A stretch of 33,833 nucleotides of DNA. It comes from Pseudoselenomonas ruminantium (GTDB taxonomy: Bacteria > Bacillota > Negativicutes > Selenomonadales > Selenomonadaceae). This document shows positions 1 to 8,329 of the stretch, one piece after another (position 1 is the stretch's first letter; every line of letters starts with the position of its first letter). The stretch is taken from positions 1-33,833 of the forward strand of contig NZ_FOQK01000033.1 in NCBI RefSeq assembly GCF_900113715.1, given 5' to 3'. The notes below the pieces were generated by a model, which saw only the letters and a list, made by a program, of their open reading frames with translations, did not search any database and was not told the DNA's origin. Both the position numbers and the translations under genes were made by a program.

Positions 1-1
1 G

Positions 2-28
2 CCCGGCGGCGCGGTATTCTACGAATAA
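2..28 (+). CDS. Possible C-terminal end of an upstream gene (partial)
   Basis: Frame 2 of the first bases reads through to a TAA stop as PGGAVFYE and is followed, 42 bp later, by a strong terminator hairpin. This would fit the last codons of a plus-strand gene whose body lies outside the window, convergent with the RND pump gene. Eight residues are too few to name a family or prove coding. Confidence 0.25.
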   Translation, partial: PGGAVFYE

Positions 29-70
29 ATTCCTGGTAATTACAAACTGCAAGTTATCGCTTGGTCACAC

Positions 71-120
71 AAATGGAGGAGGTCCGCTGACATCGTTGTG
101 TCAGCGGACCTCCTCCATTT
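71..120. terminator. Bidirectional intrinsic terminator
   Basis: A perfect 20-bp inverted repeat (71-90 and 101-120) with a 10-nt loop begins with AAA and ends with TTT. It lies just after the end of the RND pump gene and could serve both that gene and a gene entering from the left. The T-tract is short, so the strength is uncertain. Confidence 0.75.
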
Positions 121-139
121 ATGACAGGGCAATCCCCTT

Positions 140-3100
140 CTATTCTCTTTTGACCTTATACGCCACGGCATACATCGCCGGCAGCACCAGCAACGTCAGC
201 ACCGTCGCCACGAGCAGGCCGCTGGCGATTGCCACTGCCATCGGCCCCCAGAAGCGGCTGAACATCAGCGGCAGCATGCCGAGGATCGCCGCGGCCGCCG
301 TCAGCATGATGGGACGGAACCGCAGGATGGCCGAGTCAACCACGGCATCCCACGGCGTCTCGCCATCGGCCAGATGCTTCTGGATCTGATCGATCAGTAT
401 GACCGAGTTGCGGATAATCATACCGGAAAGCGCCAGGATGCCAAGCTCCGCCACGAATCCCATAGCTGAATTTGTCAGCAACATGCCCCAGCTGACGCCA
501 ATGATGCCCAGTGGCGCAGTAAGCACCGTCAGTACCATCTGCTTGACACTGCCAAGCTGGAACATCAGCAGCGTCATAATGATGAAGATCATCATCGGTA
601 TCGGCTTCATCAAGTACCCTGCACTGTCCTTGCTGTCAGCCAAGGCACCAGCTGGCTCGATGCGGCAGCCAAACGGCAAGTCTTCACGCAGCTCCTTGGT
701 GGCATCAAAAGCCTTTTGCGTCGCATCGTTCGCCGTCCCGGCATGGATTTCGGCCTGCACCGTAACCGTTGGCATCAGATCACGGCGCTCGATATAGCCG
801 TCCTCTGCCTCATACGAAATCTTTGCGAGCTGCTCCAGCGGCACGTAGCCAGCCTGCCCGAGATAGATGGGCAGGCTCTTTATTTTCGACAGATCCTGCC
901 GGTCCTCGCTCGCCAGACGCAGCTTGATATCGATGGTGCGGTCGCCCGCATAGAACTGGGCAGCCGTAGCACCGGTAATTGACGTATAGAGCTGCTGGGA
1001 AACCGCCTGGCTGCTGACGCCGAGCGAGTTCAATTTATCCTGGTCAAGTTCTAAATGCATGACCTTGCTCTTATCGCCCCAGCTCATATTGACGTTATAA
1101 TTGTTCGGGTCCTCGGCGACGATATCTGCGACCTTGCGCGCCAGTTCCTTGGCCTGATCTGACGTATAGCCCGTCACGCGCAGCATAACCGGATAGGCCG
1201 CTGGCGGCCCCGTCTGGATGAACTGCATCTTCGCCCGGACATCGGCAAAATCATCGGCAAAGGCCTTATTCAGCTGCTCCGTCAGCTTTTCACGTGCCTC
1301 TGTATCCTTTGCCACGAGCACGAACTGCGCGGCATTATCGCGTTCTGCCTTCGGGTCGATGGTCAGCACGAAACGCGGCGCATAGCGGCCAACATAATAC
1401 GAATAGTTAGCCAGCAAGTCCTGCCGCGCCTGCAGCCAGTCTGACATGCGGTCGCAGACCTCCTGCGTGGCCGCCATCGAGGAGCCTTCGGGCAGCTTGA
1501 GCTCGATGAGCACCTCCGGACGGGTCGACGTCGGGAAGAATTCCTGTTTGACAAATTTCAGCATTCCCACTGATACGAGGAATAGGACTGCCGTGACCCC
1601 CAGCACCAGCCGGCGATGGTCGAGGAACCAGACCAACACCTCGCGGAACCAGCGGTAGAACTTGCTCTGATAGGGATCGAACTTACCCGCTTCATCCGTT
1701 TTGACTTCGACCTGTATCAAATGATAGCCAAACAGCGGCGCAATCATGACTGACACCAGCCAGGATAGCAGCAGCGCCGTAGCAATGACTGGGAACAGTG
1801 CCCGGCAGAACTCGCTGGCCAGGCCCTCCGAAAAGGCCACGGGGATGAAGCCGGCGCAGGTGATCAGCGTGCCGGTGAGCATCGGCTTGGCCGTTGCCCG
1901 GAACGCATAGCAGGCCGCATCAAATCGGTTCAGCCCCATCTCCAGCTTGACGCTCATCATCTCCACGGCAATGATGGCATCATCGACCAGCAAGCCCAGC
2001 GCAATGATCAGCGCGCCCAGCGACACCTTATGCAAATCAATGCCTGCCATATACATGATGCAGAAAACGCCGCAAAGTACCAGCGGAATACACCCCGCAA
2101 CGACCATGCCTGTGCGCACGCCCAGCGACAGGAAGCTGACCGCAAGCACGATGACGATGGCTTCGACCAATGTCTTGACGAAGTCATGGATGGAGCCATC
2201 GACGACCTTCGGCTGATCGGAAACCTGATGGATCTCCAGACCCACCGGCACTTCCTGCTGGATCTTGCCGATCTCCTGCCGCAGCTGCTCGCCGAGCTCC
2301 AGGATATTGCCGCCCTCCTCCATCGACACAGCTATGCCGATAGCCGGTTCGCCATTGAAATACATCTTTGGCTTCGCCGGGTCGATGGACTGGCGCTGCA
2401 CGCGGGCGATATCGCCAAGGCGAAGCACCTTGCCATTGGCATTGATCGGCATCTCCCGGATGGCATCGATATCATCGAAAACACCGCTGACACGCAGGAA
2501 GACATCGTTGGTACTCGTCTCCACCTCACCAGTCGCCGTCATATTATTCTGCGTCTTGAGCGCATTGGCGATAATCTGCGGATTGATGCCCAGCTCAGCG
2601 ATCTTATCGCGCTGCAGCTCGACATACACGACATCCGGCTGCTCGCCAATGAGCTCTACCTTCTGCACGCTCGGGATGTGCAGGAGGTCACGGCGCGTCT
2701 TCTCCGCATACTGGCGCAGCTCCTCATAGCTGTAGCCATCGCCGGTCACAGCATAGATCGAGCCATAGACATCATCGAAGCGGTCATTGTAATACGGACC
2801 ATAGACGCCCTCAGGCAGATCTTTCTTGACTGCCTCGCCAAAATTATGGACGTCGCGCCAGATGGGGCGGATTTGCTCCTTGGACACCTCAGGCTTCAAG
2901 GCTACATAGATGACCGTCTGGCCCGCCCGCGTCTCACTGTTGATATGGTCAAGGCCCGGCACATCCTGGAACTTCTTCTCAAGCTTATCCGTTACCTGTT
3001 CCTGCATCTGCTCGGCCGTCGCGCCCGGCCAAGCCGCCGTGATGACCATCTGCCGGATGGTGAACTGCGGGTCCTCCATGCGGCCCAGCTGAAAATACGC

Positions 3101-3184
3101 TGCCACGCCGCCGATGGCCGTCATGATGATGAAGTACCAGACCAGCGCCCGATGCTTCAGCGATATTTCTGTCAGATTCGTCAT
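140..3184 (-). CDS. RND-family efflux transporter permease (AcrB/HAE type)
   Basis: A 1014-residue inner-membrane proton-driven efflux pump, full length for the AcrB family. An N-terminal membrane helix (about residues 12-30) is followed by a large periplasmic porter domain, a helix bundle (about 335-500), a second porter domain and a second bundle (about 865-1010). The proton-relay aspartates of TM4 are present as D401-D402 in GLLVDDAIIAVE. The position of the AcrB TM10 lysine is an arginine (about R925, in SGMIIRNSVILI), as in some non-HAE1 RND pumps. Its start codon overlaps the stop of the adaptor gene upstream (TGATG), so the two are translationally coupled. No outer-membrane TolC-like partner is encoded here. 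The substrate cannot be told from sequence; drugs or other amphiphiles are likely. Confidence 0.93.
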   Translation of the reverse strand: MTNLTEISLKHRALVWYFIIMTAIGGVAAYFQLGRMEDPQFTIRQMVITAAWPGATAEQMQEQVTDKLEKKFQDVPGLDHINSETRAGQTVIYVALKPEVSKEQIRPIWRDVHNFGEAVKKDLPEGVYGPYYNDRFDDVYGSIYAVTGDGYSYEELRQYAEKTRRDLLHIPSVQKVELIGEQPDVVYVELQRDKIAELGINPQIIANALKTQNNMTATGEVETSTNDVFLRVSGVFDDIDAIREMPINANGKVLRLGDIARVQRQSIDPAKPKMYFNGEPAIGIAVSMEEGGNILELGEQLRQEIGKIQQEVPVGLEIHQVSDQPKVVDGSIHDFVKTLVEAIVIVLAVSFLSLGVRTGMVVAGCIPLVLCGVFCIMYMAGIDLHKVSLGALIIALGLLVDDAIIAVEMMSVKLEMGLNRFDAACYAFRATAKPMLTGTLITCAGFIPVAFSEGLASEFCRALFPVIATALLLSWLVSVMIAPLFGYHLIQVEVKTDEAGKFDPYQSKFYRWFREVLVWFLDHRRLVLGVTAVLFLVSVGMLKFVKQEFFPTSTRPEVLIELKLPEGSSMAATQEVCDRMSDWLQARQDLLANYSYYVGRYAPRFVLTIDPKAERDNAAQFVLVAKDTEAREKLTEQLNKAFADDFADVRAKMQFIQTGPPAAYPVMLRVTGYTSDQAKELARKVADIVAEDPNNYNVNMSWGDKSKVMHLELDQDKLNSLGVSSQAVSQQLYTSITGATAAQFYAGDRTIDIKLRLASEDRQDLSKIKSLPIYLGQAGYVPLEQLAKISYEAEDGYIERRDLMPTVTVQAEIHAGTANDATQKAFDATKELREDLPFGCRIEPAGALADSKDSAGYLMKPIPMMIFIIMTLLMFQLGSVKQMVLTVLTAPLGIIGVSWGMLLTNSAMGFVAELGILALSGMIIRNSVILIDQIQKHLADGETPWDAVVDSAILRFRPIMLTAAAAILGMLPLMFSRFWGPMAVAIASGLLVATVLTLLVLPAMYAVAYKVKRE

Positions 3185-4278
3185 CAGTCAGCCGCCTCCG
3201 TCCGCACACTCTGCCCTGCACGCAGCTTATGCACGCCAGCCGTGACCACCAGATCCGTGGGCGCCAGTCCCTGTACCAGGACTTGATTATCCCCAAAGTT
3301 CTCGACAGTAACCGGCTTGAGGCTAACCGTATGATCATCACCGACCACCCAGACCTGCGGCGTATCGCCATCCTGATAGATGGCCGACAACGGCAAAAGC
3401 GCCGTGCCCGCACTGCCAGCATCCTCGGCGGCAGCTTTCGGCGTCAGGGCAACATTGGCCGTCATGCCAAGCTGCATACCAGCTGGCGGCTCCGGCACTG
3501 ACACGCGCACGCGATAGGTGCGGGACGCGCTATCCGCCATCGGCGCGATTTCACGCACTACACCTTCAGCCCGGTCATGGATCGCCCAGAACTTGACAAC
3601 CGCCCGATCGCCTACGGCAATCCCGGCCACGCGGTTCTCCGGCACCTGGATTTCAATCTCCAGCTCGTTTGTCTGCACGAGCGTCAGCACCGTCTGGCCA
3701 GCACCTACCACCTGGCCCTCCTCGGCCGTGATGGATGATACGACGCCATTTGCCCCGGCGGTGAGATTCGTATAGCCCATGGCATTATGTCCCTGCGCCG
3801 CCTGGGCCAGTGCATTCTGATAGGCTGCAAACGCCGCATCGTAATTAGCCTGATACTGGTCAAGCGTCGCCGCAGCCACAGCATTTTCCTGATACAGCTG
3901 GCTGTAGCGGGAAAGATTGCGTTGCGCAAGGTCAAGCTGGGCCCGCGCCTGAGCCACCTGGGCATCCCCTTGATTGGACTTCTGCACGACATCACGGCTG
4001 TCGATCGTCATGAGCACATCGCCGGCGCGTACAGACGAGCCCACCTGCACATTGCGGCTGATGATCTGCCCGCCGACCTGAAACGACATATTCGTCTCAT
4101 ACCTGCCGCGGACAGTCCCCGAATATGAGCTGTTATCCGCCAGCGAACTGCTATCCGCCTGCTGGGTCTTGACCAGTGGTGCCCGCTCCTGCTCCTGCTC
4201 CTTGCTGCCGCAGCCAGCAAATACCAGATTCATCATTGCCAGCAGGCAAACCGCCGCACATAGCTTATAGCCTTTCAT
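3184..4278 (-). CDS. RND efflux periplasmic adaptor lipoprotein (HlyD/MFP family)
   Basis: A 364-residue membrane-fusion protein that would link the RND permease to an outer-membrane channel. The N-terminus is a lipoprotein signal peptide with lipobox VFAGC (acylated Cys23). The order is as in AcrA/MexA: first half of the lipoyl barrel (VQVGSSVRAGDVLMTID), an alpha-helical hairpin rich in Ala/Gln (about 100-165), the second lipoyl half (GVVSSITAEEGQVVGAGQ), then beta-barrel and membrane-proximal domains. It overlaps the regulator gene upstream by 14 bp and the pump gene downstream by one base. A typical adaptor; only the substrate is open. Confidence 0.93.
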   Translation of the reverse strand: MKGYKLCAAVCLLAMMNLVFAGCGSKEQEQERAPLVKTQQADSSSLADNSSYSGTVRGRYETNMSFQVGGQIISRNVQVGSSVRAGDVLMTIDSRDVVQKSNQGDAQVAQARAQLDLAQRNLSRYSQLYQENAVAAATLDQYQANYDAAFAAYQNALAQAAQGHNAMGYTNLTAGANGVVSSITAEEGQVVGAGQTVLTLVQTNELEIEIQVPENRVAGIAVGDRAVVKFWAIHDRAEGVVREIAPMADSASRTYRVRVSVPEPPAGMQLGMTANVALTPKAAAEDAGSAGTALLPLSAIYQDGDTPQVWVVGDDHTVSLKPVTVENFGDNQVLVQGLAPTDLVVTAGVHKLRAGQSVRTEAAD

Positions 4279-4747
4279 GAACCTCGCCTCCTGTCGGCAC
4301 TTTCTTTGCTAAATCCACGATGTTCGCCGCGCAGGCACGCGTGACAAGCTCGTTAAATCCATTGAACAGGGTATGGATCTCGTTGGGATTCATATCGCGG
4401 ACCAGATAGTCCACCCAGCCCTGGATGATATTGCGCAAAAATTGATGCTGCTCCTTGCCATACGAAGTCAGGAAGATATGTTTGACACGGCGATCGGCCG
4501 GATCGACTTCCCTATAGATGAAACCTTTGCCCTCCAGCAGGTTTACCGTCCGCGTAACTACCGCTTTGTCAAGATACAGCATACTCGCGAGCTCATCCTG
4601 CTTTGCGCCCTCATGATCAAAGATGCGGATCAGCATGATGTATTCCGAAAAGGTAAGGTCAAGTTTCTGGCAGGCCTCCACCACAAACAGCTGCGATCGC
4701 CGATGCAGGATGGAAAACCAGCGTCCAACATTTACATAATCATCCAT
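4265..4747 (-). CDS. MarR-family transcriptional regulator of the RND operon
   Basis: A 160-residue winged-helix regulator. The start chosen is the ATG at 4747, because GGAGG lies 8 nt upstream; a longer frame to 4810 has no ribosome site and would add residues encoded by the promoter. The MarR core is visible: LTFSEYIMLIRIFDHEGAKQ, then the recognition helix region ASMLYLDKAVVTRTVNLLEGKGF and the wing EVDPADRRVKHIFLT. It is the first gene of the operon and overlaps the adaptor gene by 14 bp, so it most likely controls its own operon, as MarR proteins usually do by repression relieved by a small ligand. Two palindromes in the intergenic region just upstream are candidate operators. Confidence 0.9.
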   Translation of the reverse strand: MDDYVNVGRWFSILHRRSQLFVVEACQKLDLTFSEYIMLIRIFDHEGAKQDELASMLYLDKAVVTRTVNLLEGKGFIYREVDPADRRVKHIFLTSYGKEQHQFLRNIIQGWVDYLVRDMNPNEIHTLFNGFNELVTRACAANIVDLAKKVPTGGEVHERL

Positions 4748-4797
4748 AAACGTATTCCTCCCACCACTCCGTAGTATATAATAAGGTTTGTATGTTG

Positions 4798-4842
4798 TTG
4801 ACTTTATCAAATAATTTTACTAAAAATGATAATAAAAGTCAA
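4798..4842. promoter_or_regulatory. marR promoter inside a dyad (possible MarR operator)
   Basis: On the minus strand TTGACT (4842-4837), a 17-bp spacer and TAAAAT (4819-4814) form a good sigma-A promoter for marR. The same -35 is one arm of an inverted repeat: TTGACTTT at 4798-4805 mirrors AAAGTCAA at 4835-4842, and ATCA/TGAT extends the symmetry. The left arm is therefore also a -35-like TTGACT on the plus strand. A MarR dimer bound here would cover the promoter. Confidence 0.55.
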
Positions 4843-4866
4843 TCATATAAGGCTTATTAATCCGAC

Positions 4867-4899
4867 CTTAATATATATATACTTGCTAGATATATTAAG
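4867..4899. promoter_or_regulatory. AT-rich inverted repeat, candidate operator
   Basis: CTTAATATAT (4867-4876) and ATATATTAAG (4890-4899) form a perfect 10-bp inverted repeat with a 13-nt spacer. It overlaps a possible plus-strand promoter for the glycosyltransferase operon, TTGCTA (4883-4888), 17 bp, TAAACT (4906-4911). Whether a regulator binds here is unknown. Confidence 0.4.
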
Positions 4900-4954
4900 A
4901 TTTGCTAAACTAAACTTTCGAGAGAGTACGCATTTAGGAGGTACATGAAATATA

Positions 4955-6439
4955 ATGAATCAGAAAGAATTCCGGCTGTCTGTGCTGGCCCTTATCATCC
5001 TGCTGCTCGCCGGCAATGCCTGGCTGGCCATCACCGATCCGGTAGAATCAAACTACGCGCTGACCGCGCGTGAGATGCTCGAATCGGGCGACTTCATCTC
5101 GCCGCGCATCTACGGCAACTACTGGTACGATAAACCGATCTTCTTCTACTGGGAGCTCATCCTCGCCTTCAAGCTGTTCGGCGTCAACGAATTCGCCGCC
5201 CGCTTCTTCCCGGCGGTCTTCGCGTTCCTCAATGTCGGCCTCGTCTACTGGTTTGCCAAGAAGCTTTATAGCGCCAAGACTGCTATCTGCTCGGCGCTCG
5301 TCTTTGCCACGACGACAGGCTTTTTCTACCTGTCGCGTGCCGTCATCACCGACATGGCCTTTGTCTTCTTCTTCAACGCCGTGCTGGTCACCTTCTACCT
5401 GGCTTACAGCAGCGGCAACCGCCGTCTCTATCTGGGCTCCTTCTTCTTTGCAGGACTGGCCACGCTGACCAAGGGACCAATCGGCATTCTGATGCCGGGG
5501 CTCATCCTGCTGGTATTCCTCTGCATCCGCAAGCGTCCTGGCGAGCTATTACGCATGATGTGGCTGCCGGGGCTTGCCATCTTCTGCGCCGTCGGCGGCT
5601 ACTGGTACTATCAGATGTACCAGCTGCACGGCCAGGACTTCATCCTCAACTTCTTCGGCGTGCACAATTTCCTGCGCGCCACCGTCGCCGAGCATAGCCG
5701 CGACGACGTCTGGTACTACTACACGATGATCTTCCTGCTGGGCTTCTGCCCCTGGTCCTTCATCATGCTCTACCAGATCAAGAAACGCTGGCAGGAACTG
5801 CGCGAAAAAGTCCGTGCCCGCGCCGTAAGCGAACCCACGATTTTCCTGCTGCTCTGGGCCTTCCTGGTCAATTTCCTGTTCCAGATGATGGCGACGAAAT
5901 ACCTGACCTACACGCAGCCGTCGTTCCTGCCGCTGGCCATCCTCGCCGGCGTCCTGCTCAGCGAGCGCCTCACGATGGTCAAGAAGGTCGCCGCTGGTGC
6001 CTGGGTGCTCTATATGATTCTGACCTTCGCCGGTGCCATGCCGCTCTGCGACCAGCGCTCCGGCCGCCAGACGGCCGAGGCCCTCAAGGAGCTGAATCCG
6101 GAGCACCGCCTCGTCGTGAACTGCGGCGACTATCAGACTTCGACGGTCTTCTATTATCATGAGAACATCGCCGACCTCGGCTGGCGCGCCGACATCGAGA
6201 AAGCCAAACCTGGCGACATCAGCTGGAACGCCAAGAATGTCATGCCGTTCATGGCCTATGAAGACCTGCCGGTAGGCGAGCCCATCATCGTCACCGTACA
6301 GAATGACCGCGCTGACAACCTCAAGAAAGCCCTGCCCCGTGCCGAGCTGCGCACGCTGCGCACCCTCGACGCCTACAGTATCGTCGAAATGATCATCCCC
6401 GACGAAGCAGCCAAACAGAAAGGAAGCAATGACAAATGA
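4955..6439 (+). CDS. ArnT-like GT39 membrane glycosyltransferase
   Basis: A 494-residue polytopic membrane protein of the ArnT/PMT (GT-C) fold, which moves a sugar from a polyprenyl-phosphate carrier to lipid A or another cell-surface acceptor. The first helix (about 8-28) is followed by the family acidic loop motif, DPVESNYALTAREM, and by YWYDKPIFFYWE. Several further helices (about 80-430) precede a soluble C-terminal tail. AGGAGG lies 13 nt before the ATG, a somewhat long spacing. The stop overlaps the next gene by 4 bp (ATGA). The adjacent GT2 gene could make the polyprenyl-phosphate sugar donor, as ArnC does for ArnT. A family member with another sugar and acceptor is equally possible; aminoarabinose itself cannot be claimed, because no other arn genes are here. 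Confidence 0.88.
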   Translation: MNQKEFRLSVLALIILLLAGNAWLAITDPVESNYALTAREMLESGDFISPRIYGNYWYDKPIFFYWELILAFKLFGVNEFAARFFPAVFAFLNVGLVYWFAKKLYSAKTAICSALVFATTTGFFYLSRAVITDMAFVFFFNAVLVTFYLAYSSGNRRLYLGSFFFAGLATLTKGPIGILMPGLILLVFLCIRKRPGELLRMMWLPGLAIFCAVGGYWYYQMYQLHGQDFILNFFGVHNFLRATVAEHSRDDVWYYYTMIFLLGFCPWSFIMLYQIKKRWQELREKVRARAVSEPTIFLLLWAFLVNFLFQMMATKYLTYTQPSFLPLAILAGVLLSERLTMVKKVAAGAWVLYMILTFAGAMPLCDQRSGRQTAEALKELNPEHRLVVNCGDYQTSTVFYYHENIADLGWRADIEKAKPGDISWNAKNVMPFMAYEDLPVGEPIIVTVQNDRADNLKKALPRAELRTLRTLDAYSIVEMIIPDEAAKQKGSNDK

Positions 6440-7413
6440 TGAGAGGCAGCAGTTTGTCTATCGTAGTGCCCGTATATAATGAATCGGACAACCTGCGTCA
6501 TTTTTATGCAGCAATCTGTGAGGAAATGGCCAAGCTCAACTACGATTGGGAGCTCATCTTCGTAAACGATGGCTCCACCGATAACAGCAAGGAAATCCTG
6601 CTCGAACTCGAGCAGCAGGACAGCCATGTCCAGCCGATTTTCCTGGCCAAGAACTCCGGCCATCAGCTGGCGCTTACCTGCGGTCTGGATCACGCTGACG
6701 GCGATGCTGTCATCACGATGGATGGCGACATGCAGCACCCGCCAGCGCTGATCCCGACGCTTCTGGATTACTGGAATCAGGGCTATGACATCGTCCAGAC
6801 CATCCGCGAAGCCACCGAGGATGCCTCCTGGCTCAAGAAATTGACCTCCGCCGGATACTACAAATTGCTCAATATCATTTCCGAGGTTCCGGTCCAGCCT
6901 GGCGGCTCTGACTTCCGGCTCATGGATCATCAGGCCGTTGTCGCTTTCCGTCACTACCGCGAACACGCCCGTTTCATCCGCGGCATCATCGGTTCTATGG
7001 GCTTCAATCAAATACAGGTACATTTCACGGCTCCGCCGCGCTTTGCCGGCGTGTCGAAATTCTCGCCCAAGAAGATGCTGCGGCTGGCCGTCGACGGCGT
7101 CTTCACCTGCTCGACCTTCCCATTGCGCATTGGCCTCTACGCCGGCGTGGCCTCCATGTTTGCCAGCTTCCTGCTCATCCTGCACGTCCTCTATGAGACA
7201 TTCGTGCAGGAAGCTACCGTAGCCGGCTGGCCGAGCATCATGGCCTGCATCCTGTTCTTCGGCGGTATGCAGCTGTTGGTTCTCGGGCTCATCGGCGAGT
7301 ACCTCGGCCGCACCTACGAAGAGACAAAGCGCCGGCCGCTCTACTTGATCGAACGCGGCAAACCGCGCGATCAGAACAACAGATTCGCCATCAGCAAGGA
7401 GGAACGTCTATGA
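6436..7413 (+). CDS. GT2 polyprenyl-phosphate glycosyltransferase (ArnC/DPM1-like)
   Basis: A 325-residue GT-A enzyme with two C-terminal membrane helices (about 233-255 and 268-290), the architecture of ArnC, GtrB and DPMS-like enzymes that load a sugar onto undecaprenyl phosphate on the cytoplasmic face. Visible motifs are SIVVPVYNESDN at the N-terminus, FVNDGSTDNS, the metal-binding DGDMQHPP, and the interface-type sequence FSPKKMLRLAVDG before the helices. It starts inside the stop of the ArnT-like gene and ends inside the start of mqnA (both ATGA overlaps), so the three are translated as one unit. The donor sugar is not determined by the sequence. Confidence 0.9.
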   Translation: MMRGSSLSIVVPVYNESDNLRHFYAAICEEMAKLNYDWELIFVNDGSTDNSKEILLELEQQDSHVQPIFLAKNSGHQLALTCGLDHADGDAVITMDGDMQHPPALIPTLLDYWNQGYDIVQTIREATEDASWLKKLTSAGYYKLLNIISEVPVQPGGSDFRLMDHQAVVAFRHYREHARFIRGIIGSMGFNQIQVHFTAPPRFAGVSKFSPKKMLRLAVDGVFTCSTFPLRIGLYAGVASMFASFLLILHVLYETFVQEATVAGWPSIMACILFFGGMQLLVLGLIGEYLGRTYEETKRRPLYLIERGKPRDQNNRFAISKEERL

Positions 7414-8252
7414 CTTGCCCACGAGTCGGACATATCAATTTCCTGAATGTCCTGCCGCTGACCTGGAGCTACGCACACGGTGCTGACCAGGGCCTTGCCA
7501 TCACCCGCGGCGTACCGGCAGTCCTCAACAACGATATCGTCAATCACCGGCTCGACGTCAGCAATGTCTCCTCCATCATCTATGCCCGTGACAGCGAGGA
7601 GCTCGTCGTCCTGCCGGATGTCTGCGTGAGCAGCGATGGCGACGTGCAGAGCATCCTGCTCGTCTCGCGCAAGCCGATCGGCGACCTGCGCGATGACAAG
7701 ATCATCCTGACGGCCAAATCGGCCACCTCCCACTGCCTGCTCAAAATCATCCTGCGCGGTGCCTATGGTGCCATCCCGAACTACTACGTGCGCCATATAA
7801 CGCCCGAGGATCCGATTCCCGAGGATGCAGCCGCATCGCTGCTGATCGGCGATGACGCGCTCTGGCTCTACCACCATCAGCAGCCAGACCTCTACTACTA
7901 CGATCTCGGCCACGAATGGAAGCAGATGACAGGCAAGAAGATGGTCTATGCACTCTGGGTCGCCAACAAGGATTTTGCAGCGCAGAATCCCGCGCTGCTC
8001 CAGCTCGTCTACGACCGCATCCACCATGCCTTCCAGAACGGTCTTGCCCACAAGCGCGAGGCCATCGAGTCGATCCTTGCCGGCAAGCCGTTCACCTACG
8101 AGCAGCTCGACGACTACCTCGGCCCGACCATCCGCTGGGAGCTCACCGAGGAATACCTCGACGGCCTGCGCACCTTCTACGACCTCGCGCACCAGATGAA
8201 TCTCATCGAGCACATCCCCACCATCAAGCTGGCAGATGTGCAGCGCAGCTGA
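7410..8252 (+). CDS. mqnA: Menaquinone biosynthesis protein MqnA (chorismate dehydratase)
   Basis: A 280-residue periplasmic-binding-protein-like cytoplasmic enzyme; MqnA converts chorismate to 3-[(1-carboxyvinyl)oxy]benzoate, the first step of the futalosine menaquinone pathway. The N-terminus RVGHINFLNVLPLTW and VSNVSSIIYA (the family S-x-x-S-x-x-YA segment), then ILTAKSATSHCLLKIIL and LLIGDDAL, are typical. Full length. The ATG follows AGGAGG and overlaps the GT2 stop by 4 bp. Its place at the end of a glycosyltransferase operon is unusual; no other mqn gene is in the window. It is followed by a strong terminator. Confidence 0.92.
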   Translation: MTCPRVGHINFLNVLPLTWSYAHGADQGLAITRGVPAVLNNDIVNHRLDVSNVSSIIYARDSEELVVLPDVCVSSDGDVQSILLVSRKPIGDLRDDKIILTAKSATSHCLLKIILRGAYGAIPNYYVRHITPEDPIPEDAAASLLIGDDALWLYHHQQPDLYYYDLGHEWKQMTGKKMVYALWVANKDFAAQNPALLQLVYDRIHHAFQNGLAHKREAIESILAGKPFTYEQLDDYLGPTIRWELTEEYLDGLRTFYDLAHQMNLIEHIPTIKLADVQRS

Positions 8253-8265
8253 AAATCATATAGGC

Positions 8266-8316
8266 AAAAAAAGGAGCCAGTGCAATCTAGCGATAGATTG
8301 CACTGGCTCCCTTTCT
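8266..8316. terminator. Bidirectional terminator between mqnA and the convergent gene
   Basis: A perfect 17-bp stem (8273-8289 with 8294-8310) is closed by a GCGA tetraloop of the GNRA class. It is preceded by seven A and followed by CTTTCTATT, so it works best for the minus-strand gene and acceptably for mqnA. Confidence 0.85.
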
Positions 8317-8329
8317 ATTCCGCTGTTCT

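Noticed and set aside
2030-3286. A 418-codon open frame antisense to the RND pump
   Set aside because: Lies wholly over the conserved RND/adaptor coding region, with low-complexity His/Arg/Asp-rich translation and no start signals.
4748-4810. Longer N-terminus for the MarR regulator
   Set aside because: The extra 21 codons overlap the promoter region and have no ribosome site, whereas GGAGG sits 8 nt before the ATG at 4747.
4901-4950. Short frame starting at the ATG at 4945, nearer the AGGAGG
   Set aside because: Out of frame with the ArnT-like protein and gives no recognisable product; the ATG at 4955 begins a proper first membrane helix.
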